Origin: an uncultured Deefgea sp.
Lineage (GTDB): Bacteria; Pseudomonadota; Gammaproteobacteria; Burkholderiales; Chitinibacteraceae
Assembly: GCF_947072475.1 (NCBI RefSeq)
Contig: NZ_CAMTIA010000018.1
Coordinates: 1 to 57,317, forward strand
Direction: 5' to 3'
Length of the DNA: 57,317 bases
The position numbers were made by a program, and so were the translations under genes. The notes under the pieces were generated by a model. The model saw only the letters and a list, made by a program, of their open reading frames with translations. It had not been told where the DNA came from and ran no database searches. Positions 24,148-31,749 of this stretch are shown here, in pieces. Numbering within the stretch: the stretch's first letter is position 1; every line of letters begins with the position of its first letter.

Positions 24148-25293
24148 ATGTTAAACATGATTTTAGGTCAGCCAGGTGGCGGCAAGAGTTATGAAGCCGT
24201 GGCTTTTCATATTCTGCCAACGCTAGAAGATGGCCGAAAAGTCATTACAAACCTTCCTTTAAATCTTGAAGCTTTTTATGGTGCGGTGCCCGAATCTCGC
24301 AAGCTCTTAGAAATTCGTACTAAAACCAAAGCAGAGAAAGGCCATTGCTTTGCTGTTCGCGCTGATTTTGAGGACGATTGGCGCTGTCCTGAAACTGGTC
24401 GCGGCGCTTTATTTGTCATTGATGAATGCCACAAGATGTTCCCGCGTATCGGTTGCGATAAAGACGTACTAGAATTTTTTGCTGAACACCGTCACGCGGG
24501 GATTGATATTATTTTGGTGACTCAAGCTTATGGCAAGATTCATAGCGATATCCGCGACATGGTGCAAATGGTCTACCGCGTTAAAAAGATGATGGCCTTT
24601 GGCAAGTCAGATCGCTACATCAGAAAAGTACAAGATGGCATTCGCGGTGAAGTTATGAGCACTAGCGAACGTGATTATGAATCTAAGTATTTTCAGTTTT
24701 ATAAAAGTCATACCGCTTCGGCCACTGCGGTGATTGAGTCCGACGCAAAAGATATTAACCCAGCATTTAAAAAATGGTTTATTGGCTCCATTGCTTTTAT
24801 CGTTCTGCCGTTGCTGTTTATTGGGTATAAAGCTTACGCCATGTATTCAAACGATACGGCGGTAACTCAGTCAGATGGGGAGGGGCCCCCGCTTGCGGGG
24901 AGGGCTCCCGATTTGACTTATGTTACGCCGCCCTATGTTCCGTCCGCATCTTCTGTCGTTGCTGAGTTGTCACCAGAAGAACCTGCTAAGCCAGAAGCAG
25001 AGATAGCAAGCGAACCCAAAGACCACCCTTTTAAAAGCCTTAATTTACATTTGCAAGGTGTTATGACCTCCGGTGCGCGTACTTTAATGACTTTTATAGT
25101 TACACAAAATGAACGCCCGATTAATCAAATTTCTAGCGACGAATTGATTAAAGCCGGTTATCAAGTTACCTATGTTTCTGATTGTGTCGCTAAGCTGCAA
25201 TATGAAGGCATTGACCCGTTTTTCGTCGTATGTAGCTTGCCCAGTGCTGCCCCAGTCCCTCGAAACGACTCTTTAGGACAATCCCGTGTTTAA
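24148..25293 (+). CDS. zot: Zot-family phage morphogenesis ATPase (pI-like)
   Basis: A 381-residue protein. The N-terminal ATPase has Walker A 'GQPGGGKS' and a Walker B-like 'ALFVIDECHKMFP'; one membrane segment follows at about residues 210-228 and a periplasmic domain completes it. Zot/pI proteins drive extrusion of filamentous virions through the envelope. With no pIV secretin in the prophage, a host secretin must form the outer pore. The periplasmic linker contains a short GC-rich insert (24877-24909) that stands out from the A/T-rich surroundings. It overlaps the next gene by 8 bases. Confidence 0.9.
   Translation: MLNMILGQPGGGKSYEAVAFHILPTLEDGRKVITNLPLNLEAFYGAVPESRKLLEIRTKTKAEKGHCFAVRADFEDDWRCPETGRGALFVIDECHKMFPRIGCDKDVLEFFAEHRHAGIDIILVTQAYGKIHSDIRDMVQMVYRVKKMMAFGKSDRYIRKVQDGIRGEVMSTSERDYESKYFQFYKSHTASATAVIESDAKDINPAFKKWFIGSIAFIVLPLLFIGYKAYAMYSNDTAVTQSDGEGPPLAGRAPDLTYVTPPYVPSASSVVAELSPEEPAKPEAEIASEPKDHPFKSLNLHLQGVMTSGARTLMTFIVTQNERPINQISSDELIKAGYQVTYVSDCVAKLQYEGIDPFFVVCSLPSAAPVPRNDSLGQSRV
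24877..24909. repeat. GC-rich hairpin inside zot
   Basis: CCCCGC-TT-GCGGGG (24887-24900) is enclosed by GGGAG/CTCCC. It encodes part of the linker after the membrane helix ('GEGPPLAGRAP'). In an A/T-rich gene this compact, very stable hairpin suggests an inserted sequence or a structural element of single-stranded phage DNA. Its role is unknown. Confidence 0.45.
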
Positions 25294-25495
25294 GATTATC
25301 AATTTTATTTTTGGTTTAATGCTTGGCGGCCTAGCTGCTTTTTCTCATGCTAGTGATTCACAATATTGCAGCGATGTGAATCGGCAAATTGAGTCCGTCC
25401 AGAATCAGCAACGGGCTAAATCTACGCAATATCTGCGCGACGAATACAAGCGGCTCTCTGATCTGAAATATAAATATTGTATGAAAGGTTATTAA
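25286..25495 (+). CDS. Small secreted phage accessory protein
   Basis: A 69-residue protein starting at GTG 25286, overlapping the zot end by 8 bases. An N-terminal hydrophobic signal (INFIFGLMLGGLAAFSHA) precedes a 45-residue mature part rich in charged and Gln residues, with two cysteines ('YCSDVNRQIESVQNQQ' and 'YKYCMKGY'). The mature part resembles the C-terminal end of the chromosomal protein at 26778-27500, sharing 'STQYLRD-Y-RLS'. Likely periplasmic. Function unknown. Confidence 0.7.
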   Translation: MFKIINFIFGLMLGGLAAFSHASDSQYCSDVNRQIESVQNQQRAKSTQYLRDEYKRLSDLKYKYCMKGY

Positions 25496-25559
25496 TTAAC
25501 CTTTTCTTGGTCGCTTAAATTTACGTAAACTGCGTCAATCTATTTTTAGGTTGATGCAG

Positions 25560-25997
25560 ATGAACTACGATATGGATTCGGCGCTTTACCGTCCTGCCCC
25601 TCGCTCTAAATTCATCCCCGCCCTTTTAGTTGTTTGCTTGCTCTGTTCTTCGTTGCTGCTTTGGGCTTACTTTTCCGGTCGATTGCCGCATTACACAATA
25701 ATGGTTCGAGGCAACACCCTTGAGCTTGTTCGTGACGACCCTGCGCATTTGTCTGCCACTCTGCCCGCTCCTGTAGTTGCTGATGACCCTCAGGATTTAT
25801 TTGTCTCGTCGCACCCTGAAGAGACTTATATTGAACGGGATGCCACGCTTTCATTTAAAGGTTTGCCAGCTCAAGAAGTTAAGGCCCCAAACCCAAACCA
25901 GATTTATAAATGCAAAACGGCTGCTGGCTCTGTTGTGTATCAGCAGCAAGACTGCATTTCGACAGGTCATTCTCTTGTTGAGGTTTTATTTAATTGA
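25560..25997 (+). CDS. Membrane-anchored DUF4124-like phage accessory protein
   Basis: A 145-residue protein with one N-terminal membrane helix (about residues 18-38), then a periplasmic part ending in 'IYKCKTAAGSVVYQQQDC', a pattern typical of DUF4124 modules. The start MNYDMDS and 'GRLPHYTIMVRGNTLELVRDD' resemble the chromosomal protein at 26778-27500 (MNYTDD, 'GVLPHYTFLIDDNKIEFIRDD'). ATG 25560 is chosen because it matches that homologue and has an AGG nine bases upstream. Not a standard inovirus gene; probably cargo. Confidence 0.7.
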   Translation: MNYDMDSALYRPAPRSKFIPALLVVCLLCSSLLLWAYFSGRLPHYTIMVRGNTLELVRDDPAHLSATLPAPVVADDPQDLFVSSHPEETYIERDATLSFKGLPAQEVKAPNPNQIYKCKTAAGSVVYQQQDCISTGHSLVEVLFN

Positions 25998-26004
25998 TTT
26001 TGAT

Positions 26005-26043
26005 TTAGCCAGGCACAACATTGTCATTTTCGTGCCCGGCTAA
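26005..26043 (+). terminator. Inverted repeat after the last phage gene
   Basis: TTAGCC-A-GGCAC pairs imperfectly with GTGCC-C-GGCTAA over a 15-base loop, eight bases after the stop of the last rightward gene. It probably ends the phage transcript. Confidence 0.6.
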
Positions 26044-26634
26044 TTTATTGCAGTTGTCGCAGCAAGGCGAAGCCGCCGCGATCGCGACGGTTTTGCTTTT
26101 GACGTTGCTTTTGAATTTGGAAGCCAAGAAGAATTAACGACGTTTAAAGGGCCGCACTGCATGGTGTTCGGCCTATGAAAAACGAATCTGTCCGCGCTGG
26201 TCTCGCCGGAGACCAGTAGCAACCACCACCCTGTAAAAAAAGAACGCCACGTAAAGCAACAAAAATGCCCCTCTGCGTTCGCTGCCCTCACCGCTTCGCA
26301 AATGATTACCGCACCCTAAAAACCGGTTTTAACTCTGTCTGAGTCCTCCTTGTTTGTCTTTGATTCTTACAAAACCAAGCGAGAAAGGTTTTAGAAAGAA
26401 TCTGTATAAAATCACAAATCTCAAAAAGAACTCCGAAATGTGGGGGTGTGCAGTAATACCCCCACTTTGGCTCATGGGTGAGCCACGACCCCAATTTATG
26501 TCCACAATGGCTCACGGGTTTTTACCAATTCTTACAGACTGTGCTTTAATACCACTTCACCGCTGATTTAATGGGTATATTTCCACAAGCCTTTAAATAC
26601 AAGGCTTTGGCTTGTACACCACTTTGGCTAGCGT
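26044..26634. other. Hairpin-rich noncoding region, probable phage origin and packaging signal
   Basis: About 590 bases with no supportable gene. Hairpins include CTGGTCTC/GAGACCAG (26196-26215), AAAACC/GGTTTT (26319-26330), GTGGGGGT/ACCCCCAC (26440-26465) and TGGCTCA/TGAGCCA (26468-26485), followed by a second GGCTCACGGG. In filamentous phages the region after gene I holds the plus and minus strand origins and the packaging hairpin, so those roles are inferred here. Confidence 0.6.
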
Positions 26635-26662
26635 CCTGTACATAAGAACCATTATGTAAAGT
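26635..26662. other. dif-like site, right prophage junction (attR)
   Basis: Arms CCTGTACATAA and TTATGTAAAGT around GAACCA. The right arm is identical to that of the left dif site, and the identity extends outward for several more bases: 26651-26670 matches 18920-18939 at 19 of 20 positions. The left arm is less dif-like and presumably comes from the phage. Confidence 0.78.
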
Positions 26663-26777
26663 AAAATAACTGTATTGACTCAAGCCGGTGCCAGTATTGG
26701 GTTTGCTGTGTTTTGGCGTGTATTCCTTTGTTGGTATGTCCCGAGGTCTCGCTCACTCAATCCCCTGCTCGTGCAAA

Positions 26778-27500
26778 TTAAGCATTAAAACAATCGTCAT
26801 GCCAGATTTTGCTGAGTCGATTGTATTGGTCGCGCAAATATTGGGTTGAGTTCACTCGTTGCTGCACGCGGATGCGCTCACGTTCGGATTCAATGTTTTT
26901 GCAGTACGGCGAGTCGCGCTTGGATTCGTTGTTGATTCGTGCAATCGCCGGGCTGTAGGTTTCTGGCGATGAGCTGACTGCGTTGGTTTGGAATGCGTCG
27001 GCTCTAGAATGCTGCAATTCAGGTTGGCTTAAGACCTTGACCGGCGTTAGGCCGTTGTCTACACAATGACTGGTTTGATAAACAACCCGGCCTTCGGCGG
27101 AAAGGCATTTCACTATTTGAGTTGAGTTTGCTGTTTCTGACTGGTAGCCGTTGGTCACTATTGTGTGATCAGATGGATCCGCGTGCTGAATTTCCAATGT
27201 CGAGCCTGAGTCTGGTGTATTTTCAGCATAAGCGTTTAAGGCTTGGCGATTGGCGGCGATGACTTTACGGTTGGCGTCATCAATTGCTTCTCCCTTTTGC
27301 GCTTGCTCGGCCAAATATTTGACGTCGTCACGAATGAACTCAATCTTATTGTCGTCGATTAAGAAAGTGTAATGCGGTAAAACGCCCGCGCGATAGGCGC
27401 CAAAAAGCGCAGCGCTCAATATGCAGAAAAACACAACCATCGGTAAGATTCGATTGGGTTTGACTGGCTCATTACCCATTCTGTCGTCGGTGTAGTTCAT
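26778..27500 (-). CDS. Membrane-anchored protein combining both phage accessory modules
   Basis: A 240-residue protein lying just outside the right prophage end. After MNYTDD and a membrane helix (about 20-40) come 'LPHYTFLIDDNKIEFIRDD', a linker, a DUF4124-like 'IVKCLSAEGRVVYQTSHC' and a C-terminal 'YCKNIESERERIRVQQRVNSTQYLRDQYNRLS'. The first two blocks resemble the phage protein at 25560-25997 and the last one that at 25286-25495. It may be a host gene copied by the phage, or a remnant of an earlier phage. Function unknown; periplasmic by topology. Confidence 0.75.
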   Translation of the reverse strand: MNYTDDRMGNEPVKPNRILPMVVFFCILSAALFGAYRAGVLPHYTFLIDDNKIEFIRDDVKYLAEQAQKGEAIDDANRKVIAANRQALNAYAENTPDSGSTLEIQHADPSDHTIVTNGYQSETANSTQIVKCLSAEGRVVYQTSHCVDNGLTPVKVLSQPELQHSRADAFQTNAVSSSPETYSPAIARINNESKRDSPYCKNIESERERIRVQQRVNSTQYLRDQYNRLSKIWHDDCFNA

Positions 27501-27681
27501 GCTTTGGCTGGCCTGTAGGAGTTTGATTTGAGTATAGGCTTACATAAATACGCGAGTGTGGCCACCGCCAGCCAAGGGGTTGGCCTGCGATTGCGCGGCG
27601 ATGCGGCGGGTTTGGTGTTGAGCTGTTAGAATTGCGCCTCGAACAAGATCGCTCGATCTGTAGCTTTATAAAGAAAATTTG

Positions 27682-28764
27682 ATGTCCGCTGATTTACTGC
27701 CCTCTGCGCCGTTTGCTGCGCTTAATTTGCAACGCTATCCCGTTAAACATGCCAAAGATTTGCAGGCCTGGGATGCTGCAGATGCGTATTTAGCCAGTTT
27801 TATCCGCAAAGACGCTACGTTTGTTTTGCTCAATGATAGTTTCGGCGCTTTGCATGCAATGGCAATTCAATGTGGCGCTGCCGCCGTCTTTCATATTAAT
27901 GATTCGTGGTGTTCACGGCATGCGATCGAACAAAATACGCGCGCAGATTGGATTGATTACGTCGATCAAAGCGTGACTTGCGCCATGGTGAAGTTGCCCA
28001 AGTCGCTGTCCATGCTTGAGGCGCAGCTACTTCAGTTGGCTAGTGGGGTAACGACACCCGTCGAAGTGTATTTTTCGGGCATGCAAAAGCACGTGAGTAA
28101 TGGACATTTGGCGTTAATCAAGCAGTATTGTGATGATGTTGAGTACCTTCCAACACAGCGCAAAGCCAGAATGTACCGTGCTAATTTGCGGCCGAATCAG
28201 CAGCGTATGCTGCCCTACTGTCAGTCAGTGCCTGAGCTTGGTTTGACATTGCAAAATGTGGCTGGGGTTTTTGCTGAGCAAAAAATGGACATCGGGTCAC
28301 GTTTTTTTATCGAGCATTTTTCGCAGTTACCTTCGGCAAAAACGGTAGCCGACGTGGGTTGCGGTAATGGCTTACTGTCTTTGGCTTATCATCAGCGCCA
28401 TCCTGATGCGGCTTTGTATTTGTATGACGAATCAAAGGTGGCGGTTGAATCGGCGCAACTCAGTTTTGCGGCCAATTACCCGCAGGCGGCGGTAGAGATT
28501 TTGCATCGTGATGGATTGGTGGATGTGGCCCAGCAGTTTGATTTGATTTTGATTAACCCACCATTTCATCAGCAAAACACCATCACCACCGACATCGCCA
28601 GCAGTATGTTTACGCAAGCCAAGCGATGCATGCATGCCGAGAGTGAATTGTGGGTGGTTGCGAATCGCCACTTGGATTATCAGGCGGATTTAAAAAAGCA
28701 ATTTCGTCGAGTCCATGTCGTAGCGCAAAATGCCAAGTTTGTGGTTTTAAAAGTCATGCGTTAA
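27682..28764 (+). CDS. rlmG: 23S rRNA (guanine-N2) methyltransferase RlmG-like
   Basis: A 360-residue protein with a degenerate N-terminal Rossmann domain and a C-terminal catalytic one, the RlmG/RsmC build. The SAM motif is 'VADVGCGNGLLSLAY' near residue 222 and the N2-guanine motif IV is 'LILINPPFH'. RlmG methylates G1835 of 23S rRNA in E. coli. ATG 27682 follows a weak ribosome-binding site. RsmC is a close relative, so the exact target is less certain than the fold. Confidence 0.85.
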   Translation: MSADLLPSAPFAALNLQRYPVKHAKDLQAWDAADAYLASFIRKDATFVLLNDSFGALHAMAIQCGAAAVFHINDSWCSRHAIEQNTRADWIDYVDQSVTCAMVKLPKSLSMLEAQLLQLASGVTTPVEVYFSGMQKHVSNGHLALIKQYCDDVEYLPTQRKARMYRANLRPNQQRMLPYCQSVPELGLTLQNVAGVFAEQKMDIGSRFFIEHFSQLPSAKTVADVGCGNGLLSLAYHQRHPDAALYLYDESKVAVESAQLSFAANYPQAAVEILHRDGLVDVAQQFDLILINPPFHQQNTITTDIASSMFTQAKRCMHAESELWVVANRHLDYQADLKKQFRRVHVVAQNAKFVVLKVMR

Positions 28765-28832
28765 CTGCGCACGCGGCGCTTTAAGTGTGGGTGGTAATTG
28801 TTTGCTTAAAGCCAATCTAAGGTCGTTGCCTA

Positions 28833-28861
28833 TTGTCTGAATGCGCGTTCTGCAGGATAAT
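28833..28861 (+). promoter_or_regulatory. Promoter with LexA-type box before the YbfE-like gene
   Basis: TTGTCT (28833-28838), 17 bases, GATAAT (28856-28861). GAAT-GCGC-GTTC (28839-28850) lies in the spacer directly after the -35, close to where the better GAAC-N4-GTTC box sits in the lexA promoter. The match has one mismatch, so it is a candidate SOS box. Confidence 0.45.
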
Positions 28862-28892
28862 AGAGCGCCATAAATTCGCGACATGTCACACT

Positions 28893-29186
28893 ATGAAGCA
28901 CCCTAGCGATCAGCATACGCTTGAACTCCCTGAAATCCCCTTATTAAAGAAGCGCGGTCGTCCAGCAATCCATGGCAAACCGATGAGTGCTGCCGAGCGC
29001 AAGCGCCGCTCGCGCTCGATGCAGGTCGGTCGCGCGACGCGCGATCACAATCAACGGCTGCCTAAGGCGCTCTCAGTTGAAATTGACGCGAGTTTACATC
29101 AACGCCTAAAGCGCTATTGCGAAGCTAATGGCATGACGCAGATCGAAGCTTTAGAGCAGTTAATTCAAACTTTGCCGGAGACTTAG
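28893..29186 (+). CDS. YbfE-like small DNA-binding protein (probable SOS gene)
   Basis: A 97-residue basic protein. 'RGRPAIHGKPMSAAERKRRSRS' in the first half and a ribbon-helix-helix-like second half ('LSVEIDASLHQRLKRYCEANGMTQIEALEQLI') parallel E. coli YbfE, a LexA-regulated CopG-type protein (there 'TLDLFAHERRPGRP', here 'TLELPEIPLLKKRGRP'). ATG 28893 is chosen; upstream residues look unlike the family. Its stop overlaps the stop of the convergent dusC gene by three bases. Confidence 0.7.
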   Translation: MKHPSDQHTLELPEIPLLKKRGRPAIHGKPMSAAERKRRSRSMQVGRATRDHNQRLPKALSVEIDASLHQRLKRYCEANGMTQIEALEQLIQTLPET

Positions 29187-30124
29187 TCGGCAACTCGCAC
29201 GAATGCTGGGTACGCTTGTTCGATTTCTTCGGGTAAATTCAAGGTTCGAATTTGCTGGAATAAAGTCTCTGCCTCGGGGTAGTGTTTGCGTAGATAGTTA
29301 TGCCACTGCTTTACCCTGCCCGCTTGATGTTTTGGATAGCAATGCGTTAAAACTTGCTGCCAGAACACAAAAAACAACGGTTGCAACTCTGGCCAGCTGA
29401 GTGCTCGCCCCAGTTTGGCTTCTAAAGCCAGGCCTGGATTGGCAACAATGCCGCGCCCCAACATAATGTCATCGCAGCCTGAGATTTGTTGGCAACGTTT
29501 AAAATCGGCCAAAGTCCAGATTTCGCCATTGGCCACCACCGGGATGCTGATATTTGATTTTATTTCTGCAATCCATTCCCAGTAGGCAGGTGGCTTATAG
29601 CCATCGGTTTTTGTGCGGGCGTGAACCACTACCTCGGCGGCACCGGCACTGGCAATCGCTTGAGCACAATCAATCGCCTGGGAGGTATCTTCATAGCCAA
29701 GGCGCATTTTGGCGGTTACCGGGATATGCCCCGGGGTGGCTTGACGAACCGCGCTGACAATCTGATAAATTACTTCGGGCTCTTTGAGTAAAATCGCCCC
29801 GCCGCGATGCCGGTTGACGGTTTTGGCTGGGCAGCCAAAGTTTAAATCAATACCAAAGGGGTTGAGCTCAGCCAGCTTGGCGGCATTCTGTGCCAAGCAC
29901 TGCGCGTCTGAGCCCAAAAGTTGTACACGTACCGGTACGCCATTGTGGGTATGACTCCGAGTGTTGAGTTCGGGGGCAATTCTTTGGAAGGTGCGGTGCG
30001 GCAGTACGCTACCACTAACGCGAACAAACTCGGTAACGCAGAGATCGACCCCGCCAGCACGGGTCAAAACGTCGCGTAGTACGCAGTCCAACAGCCCTTC
30101 CATGGGCGCTAATAAAATCCGCAC
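29183..30124 (-). CDS. dusC: tRNA-dihydrouridine(16) synthase DusC
   Basis: A 313-residue TIM-barrel flavoenzyme. The start 'MRILLAPMEGLLDCVLRD' (read from GTG 30124), 'CVTEFVRVSGSVLP', 'DLNFGCPAKTVN' with the catalytic cysteine, and 'VVANGEIW' align well with E. coli DusC (315 residues). It reduces U16 of tRNA to dihydrouridine using FMN and NADPH. The frame stays open upstream for another 60 codons, but those residues are unlike the family. The gene is divergent from lexA, which has its promoter in that upstream stretch. Confidence 0.9.
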   Translation of the reverse strand: MRILLAPMEGLLDCVLRDVLTRAGGVDLCVTEFVRVSGSVLPHRTFQRIAPELNTRSHTHNGVPVRVQLLGSDAQCLAQNAAKLAELNPFGIDLNFGCPAKTVNRHRGGAILLKEPEVIYQIVSAVRQATPGHIPVTAKMRLGYEDTSQAIDCAQAIASAGAAEVVVHARTKTDGYKPPAYWEWIAEIKSNISIPVVANGEIWTLADFKRCQQISGCDDIMLGRGIVANPGLALEAKLGRALSWPELQPLFFVFWQQVLTHCYPKHQAGRVKQWHNYLRKHYPEAETLFQQIRTLNLPEEIEQAYPAFVRVAD

Positions 30125-30206
30125 GGCAAACTCAAGCAATAAAATAAAGTGCCATTGTAATCGACTGCCGCCCTGCTTGTGTACGCTAGTTACACGCCCT
30201 GCTGGC

Positions 30207-30235
30207 TTGACATTAGAACGAACGTTCAATACGCT
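30207..30235 (+). promoter_or_regulatory. lexA promoter with GAAC-N4-GTTC box
   Basis: A perfect TTGACA (30207-30212) is followed 17 bases later by a weak TACGCT. GAAC-GAAC-GTTC (30216-30227) lies in the spacer, which would allow LexA to repress its own gene. This box resembles the Gram-positive SOS box rather than the CTGT-N8-ACAG of E. coli. Confidence 0.55.
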
Positions 30236-30266
30236 ATAGGGATATATCGAAACTACGAGGTGCCCG

Positions 30267-30854
30267 ATGGCCAACCCCAATCGTGATGCAGAATATCTGG
30301 GCAAACTGCAAGACTACTACGCGGATTACCGCAACATCCCCTCGTACTCGGCCATTGGCGAACTATTAGGCATGGCCTCAAAATCGGCAGTGTCCGCACT
30401 GGTTAAGCGCCTAACGTTGGCGGGCTTTATTGAGGTCACACCAGATAAGCGCTTGGCGCCCACTAAACGTTTTTTTGAGCGCGAATTGGCTGATTTTAAC
30501 TTACCTGCTGGCTTGCCAGCAGCGGCCAATGATGCGATGAGTGAAGCTATCTCGCTGGATGAGTTTTTGATGCCACGACCGGCGTCGTCGATTTTGGTGA
30601 AAATCAAAGGCGACTCAATGATGGAAGCCGGCATTTTTGATGGTGATATTGCCGTGGTCGAAAAGCGCCATGCCGCCTTGGTTGGTGATATTGTCGTGGC
30701 GATTGTGGATAACGAATACACACTAAAAGAGCTAGGCAAAGACAAGTCGGGTTACTTCTTGATCCCGCACAATGCCGACTACAGCATTATTCGCCCAGAG
30801 GCGAGTTTGGAAATTTTTGGCGTTATGGTGGGTTTGGTGCGTAAATACCGATAA
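30267..30854 (+). CDS. lexA: LexA-like SOS repressor
   Basis: A 195-residue protein. Residues about 10-65 form a winged helix ('NIPSYSAIGELLGMASKSAVSALVKRLTLAGFIE'). The S24 peptidase half contains the Ala81-Gly82 cleavage bond, Ser117 in 'GDSMMEAG' and Lys154 in 'YTLKEL', positions close to E. coli Ala84-Gly85, Ser119 and Lys156. It should cleave itself when RecA is activated by DNA damage. The recognition helix differs from the E. coli one, which fits the different operator seen upstream. The gene is followed by queF after 58 bases. Confidence 0.9.
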   Translation: MANPNRDAEYLGKLQDYYADYRNIPSYSAIGELLGMASKSAVSALVKRLTLAGFIEVTPDKRLAPTKRFFERELADFNLPAGLPAAANDAMSEAISLDEFLMPRPASSILVKIKGDSMMEAGIFDGDIAVVEKRHAALVGDIVVAIVDNEYTLKELGKDKSGYFLIPHNADYSIIRPEASLEIFGVMVGLVRKYR

Positions 30855-30912
30855 AATGCAGTTGATTATTGCCCACGGTTATAGCCGTTAAACGATTTAT
30901 GGATGCCAAGCA

Positions 30913-31740
30913 ATGAGTGAAGTTGAGTTTTCGCCGCTAGGAAAAACGAGCGAATATATTACAGAATATGACCCTAGTTTATTGTTTCCTATTGCCCGCG
31001 AGCAAAAGCGGCTAGAAATTGGGGTTAGTGAAAATCTGCCTTTTTTTGGGGTGGATATCTGGAATGCCTATGAGCTTTCTTGGTTGAATACCAAGGGTAA
31101 GCCGCAGGTGGCGATTGCAAGCTTTCATATCCCAGCCAATAGCCCAAACATTATTGAATCCAAGTCGTTTAAATTGTATTTAAATAGCTTCAATCAAACC
31201 AAGGTTGATGGCTTTGCTCAGCTGGGCGAGTTGCTGCAAAAAGATATTTCGGCGGGTGTAGGCGCAACCGTTCAAGTGAAGTTGACTGAGCCAGCCTTAT
31301 TTGCACAACAGCAAATGGCCGAGCTCAGTGGCTACAATATTGATAATTTAGATATTGATGTTGATCTGTATTCGCCTAAATCCGGTATTTTGCGTTGTGA
31401 AAACACTGAGGCGACCACAACTGAGACGCTGACTTCGGATTTATTAAAGTCTAACTGCCTCGTTACAGGTCAACCCGATTGGGCGAGTGTACAAATTCAA
31501 TACACCGGCACAGCAATTAATCGTGAGAGTTTGCTGCGTTATTTAATCTCGTTCCGCAATCACAACGAATTTCACGAGCAGTGTGTTGAGCGGATTTTTG
31601 TTGATATTATGCGCGATTGCGCGCCGCTGAAATTGGCAGTTTATGCCCGCTATACGCGACGTGGCGGTTTGGATATCAATCCATTTAGAACCAATTTTAA
31701 TGCCGCTCAACCCAGTAATGCGAGAACGGCGCGTCAATAA
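30913..31740 (+). CDS. queF: NADPH-dependent 7-cyano-7-deazaguanine reductase QueF
   Basis: A 275-residue tunnelling-fold enzyme of the long (YqcD/E. coli) class. The QueF motif '[15 protein letters not shown]' is near residue 92, and the catalytic cysteine is in '[14 protein letters not shown]' near residue 182. It reduces preQ0 to preQ1 for queuosine in tRNA. ATG 30913; msrA follows after 9 bases, so the two are probably cotranscribed. Confidence 0.95.
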   Translation: MSEVEFSPLGKTSEYITEYDPSLLFPIAREQKRLEIGVSENLPFFGVDIWNAYELSWLNTKGKPQVAIASFHIPANSPNIIESKSFKLYLNSFNQTKVDGFAQLGELLQKDISAGVGATVQVKLTEPALFAQQQMAELSGYNIDNLDIDVDLYSPKSGILRCENTEATTTETLTSDLLKSNCLVTGQPDWASVQIQYTGTAINRESLLRYLISFRNHNEFHEQCVERIFVDIMRDCAPLKLAVYARYTRRGGLDINPFRTNFNAAQPSNARTARQ

Positions 31741-31749
31741 GGAGCGGTT

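Larger units (their letters stand above)
18904..26662 (+). mobile_element. Inovirus (filamentous phage) prophage integrated at dif
   Basis: A roughly 7.7-kb element between two dif-like sites. It holds a repressor, early genes, a gene II/X type Rep, an 8-kDa-class major coat protein, tiny coat proteins, a pIII-like adsorption protein, a pVI-like DUF2523 protein and Zot (pI), in the usual filamentous phage order. No integrase, transposase or pIV secretin gene is present, which fits a phage that uses host XerC/XerD to integrate and a host secretin to exit. The DNA is more A/T-rich than the flanks. All genes look intact. Confidence 0.9.

Noticed and set aside
26306-26515. Short frames in the phage noncoding region (both strands)
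   Set aside because: They run through perfect hairpins, have no ribosome-binding sites and unlike composition; the region is better explained as origin and packaging DNA.
26571-26580. ATGGGTATAT near the right prophage end as another copy of the GGGTATAT element
   Set aside because: No paired ATATACCC within 60 bases, so it does not share the element's structure.
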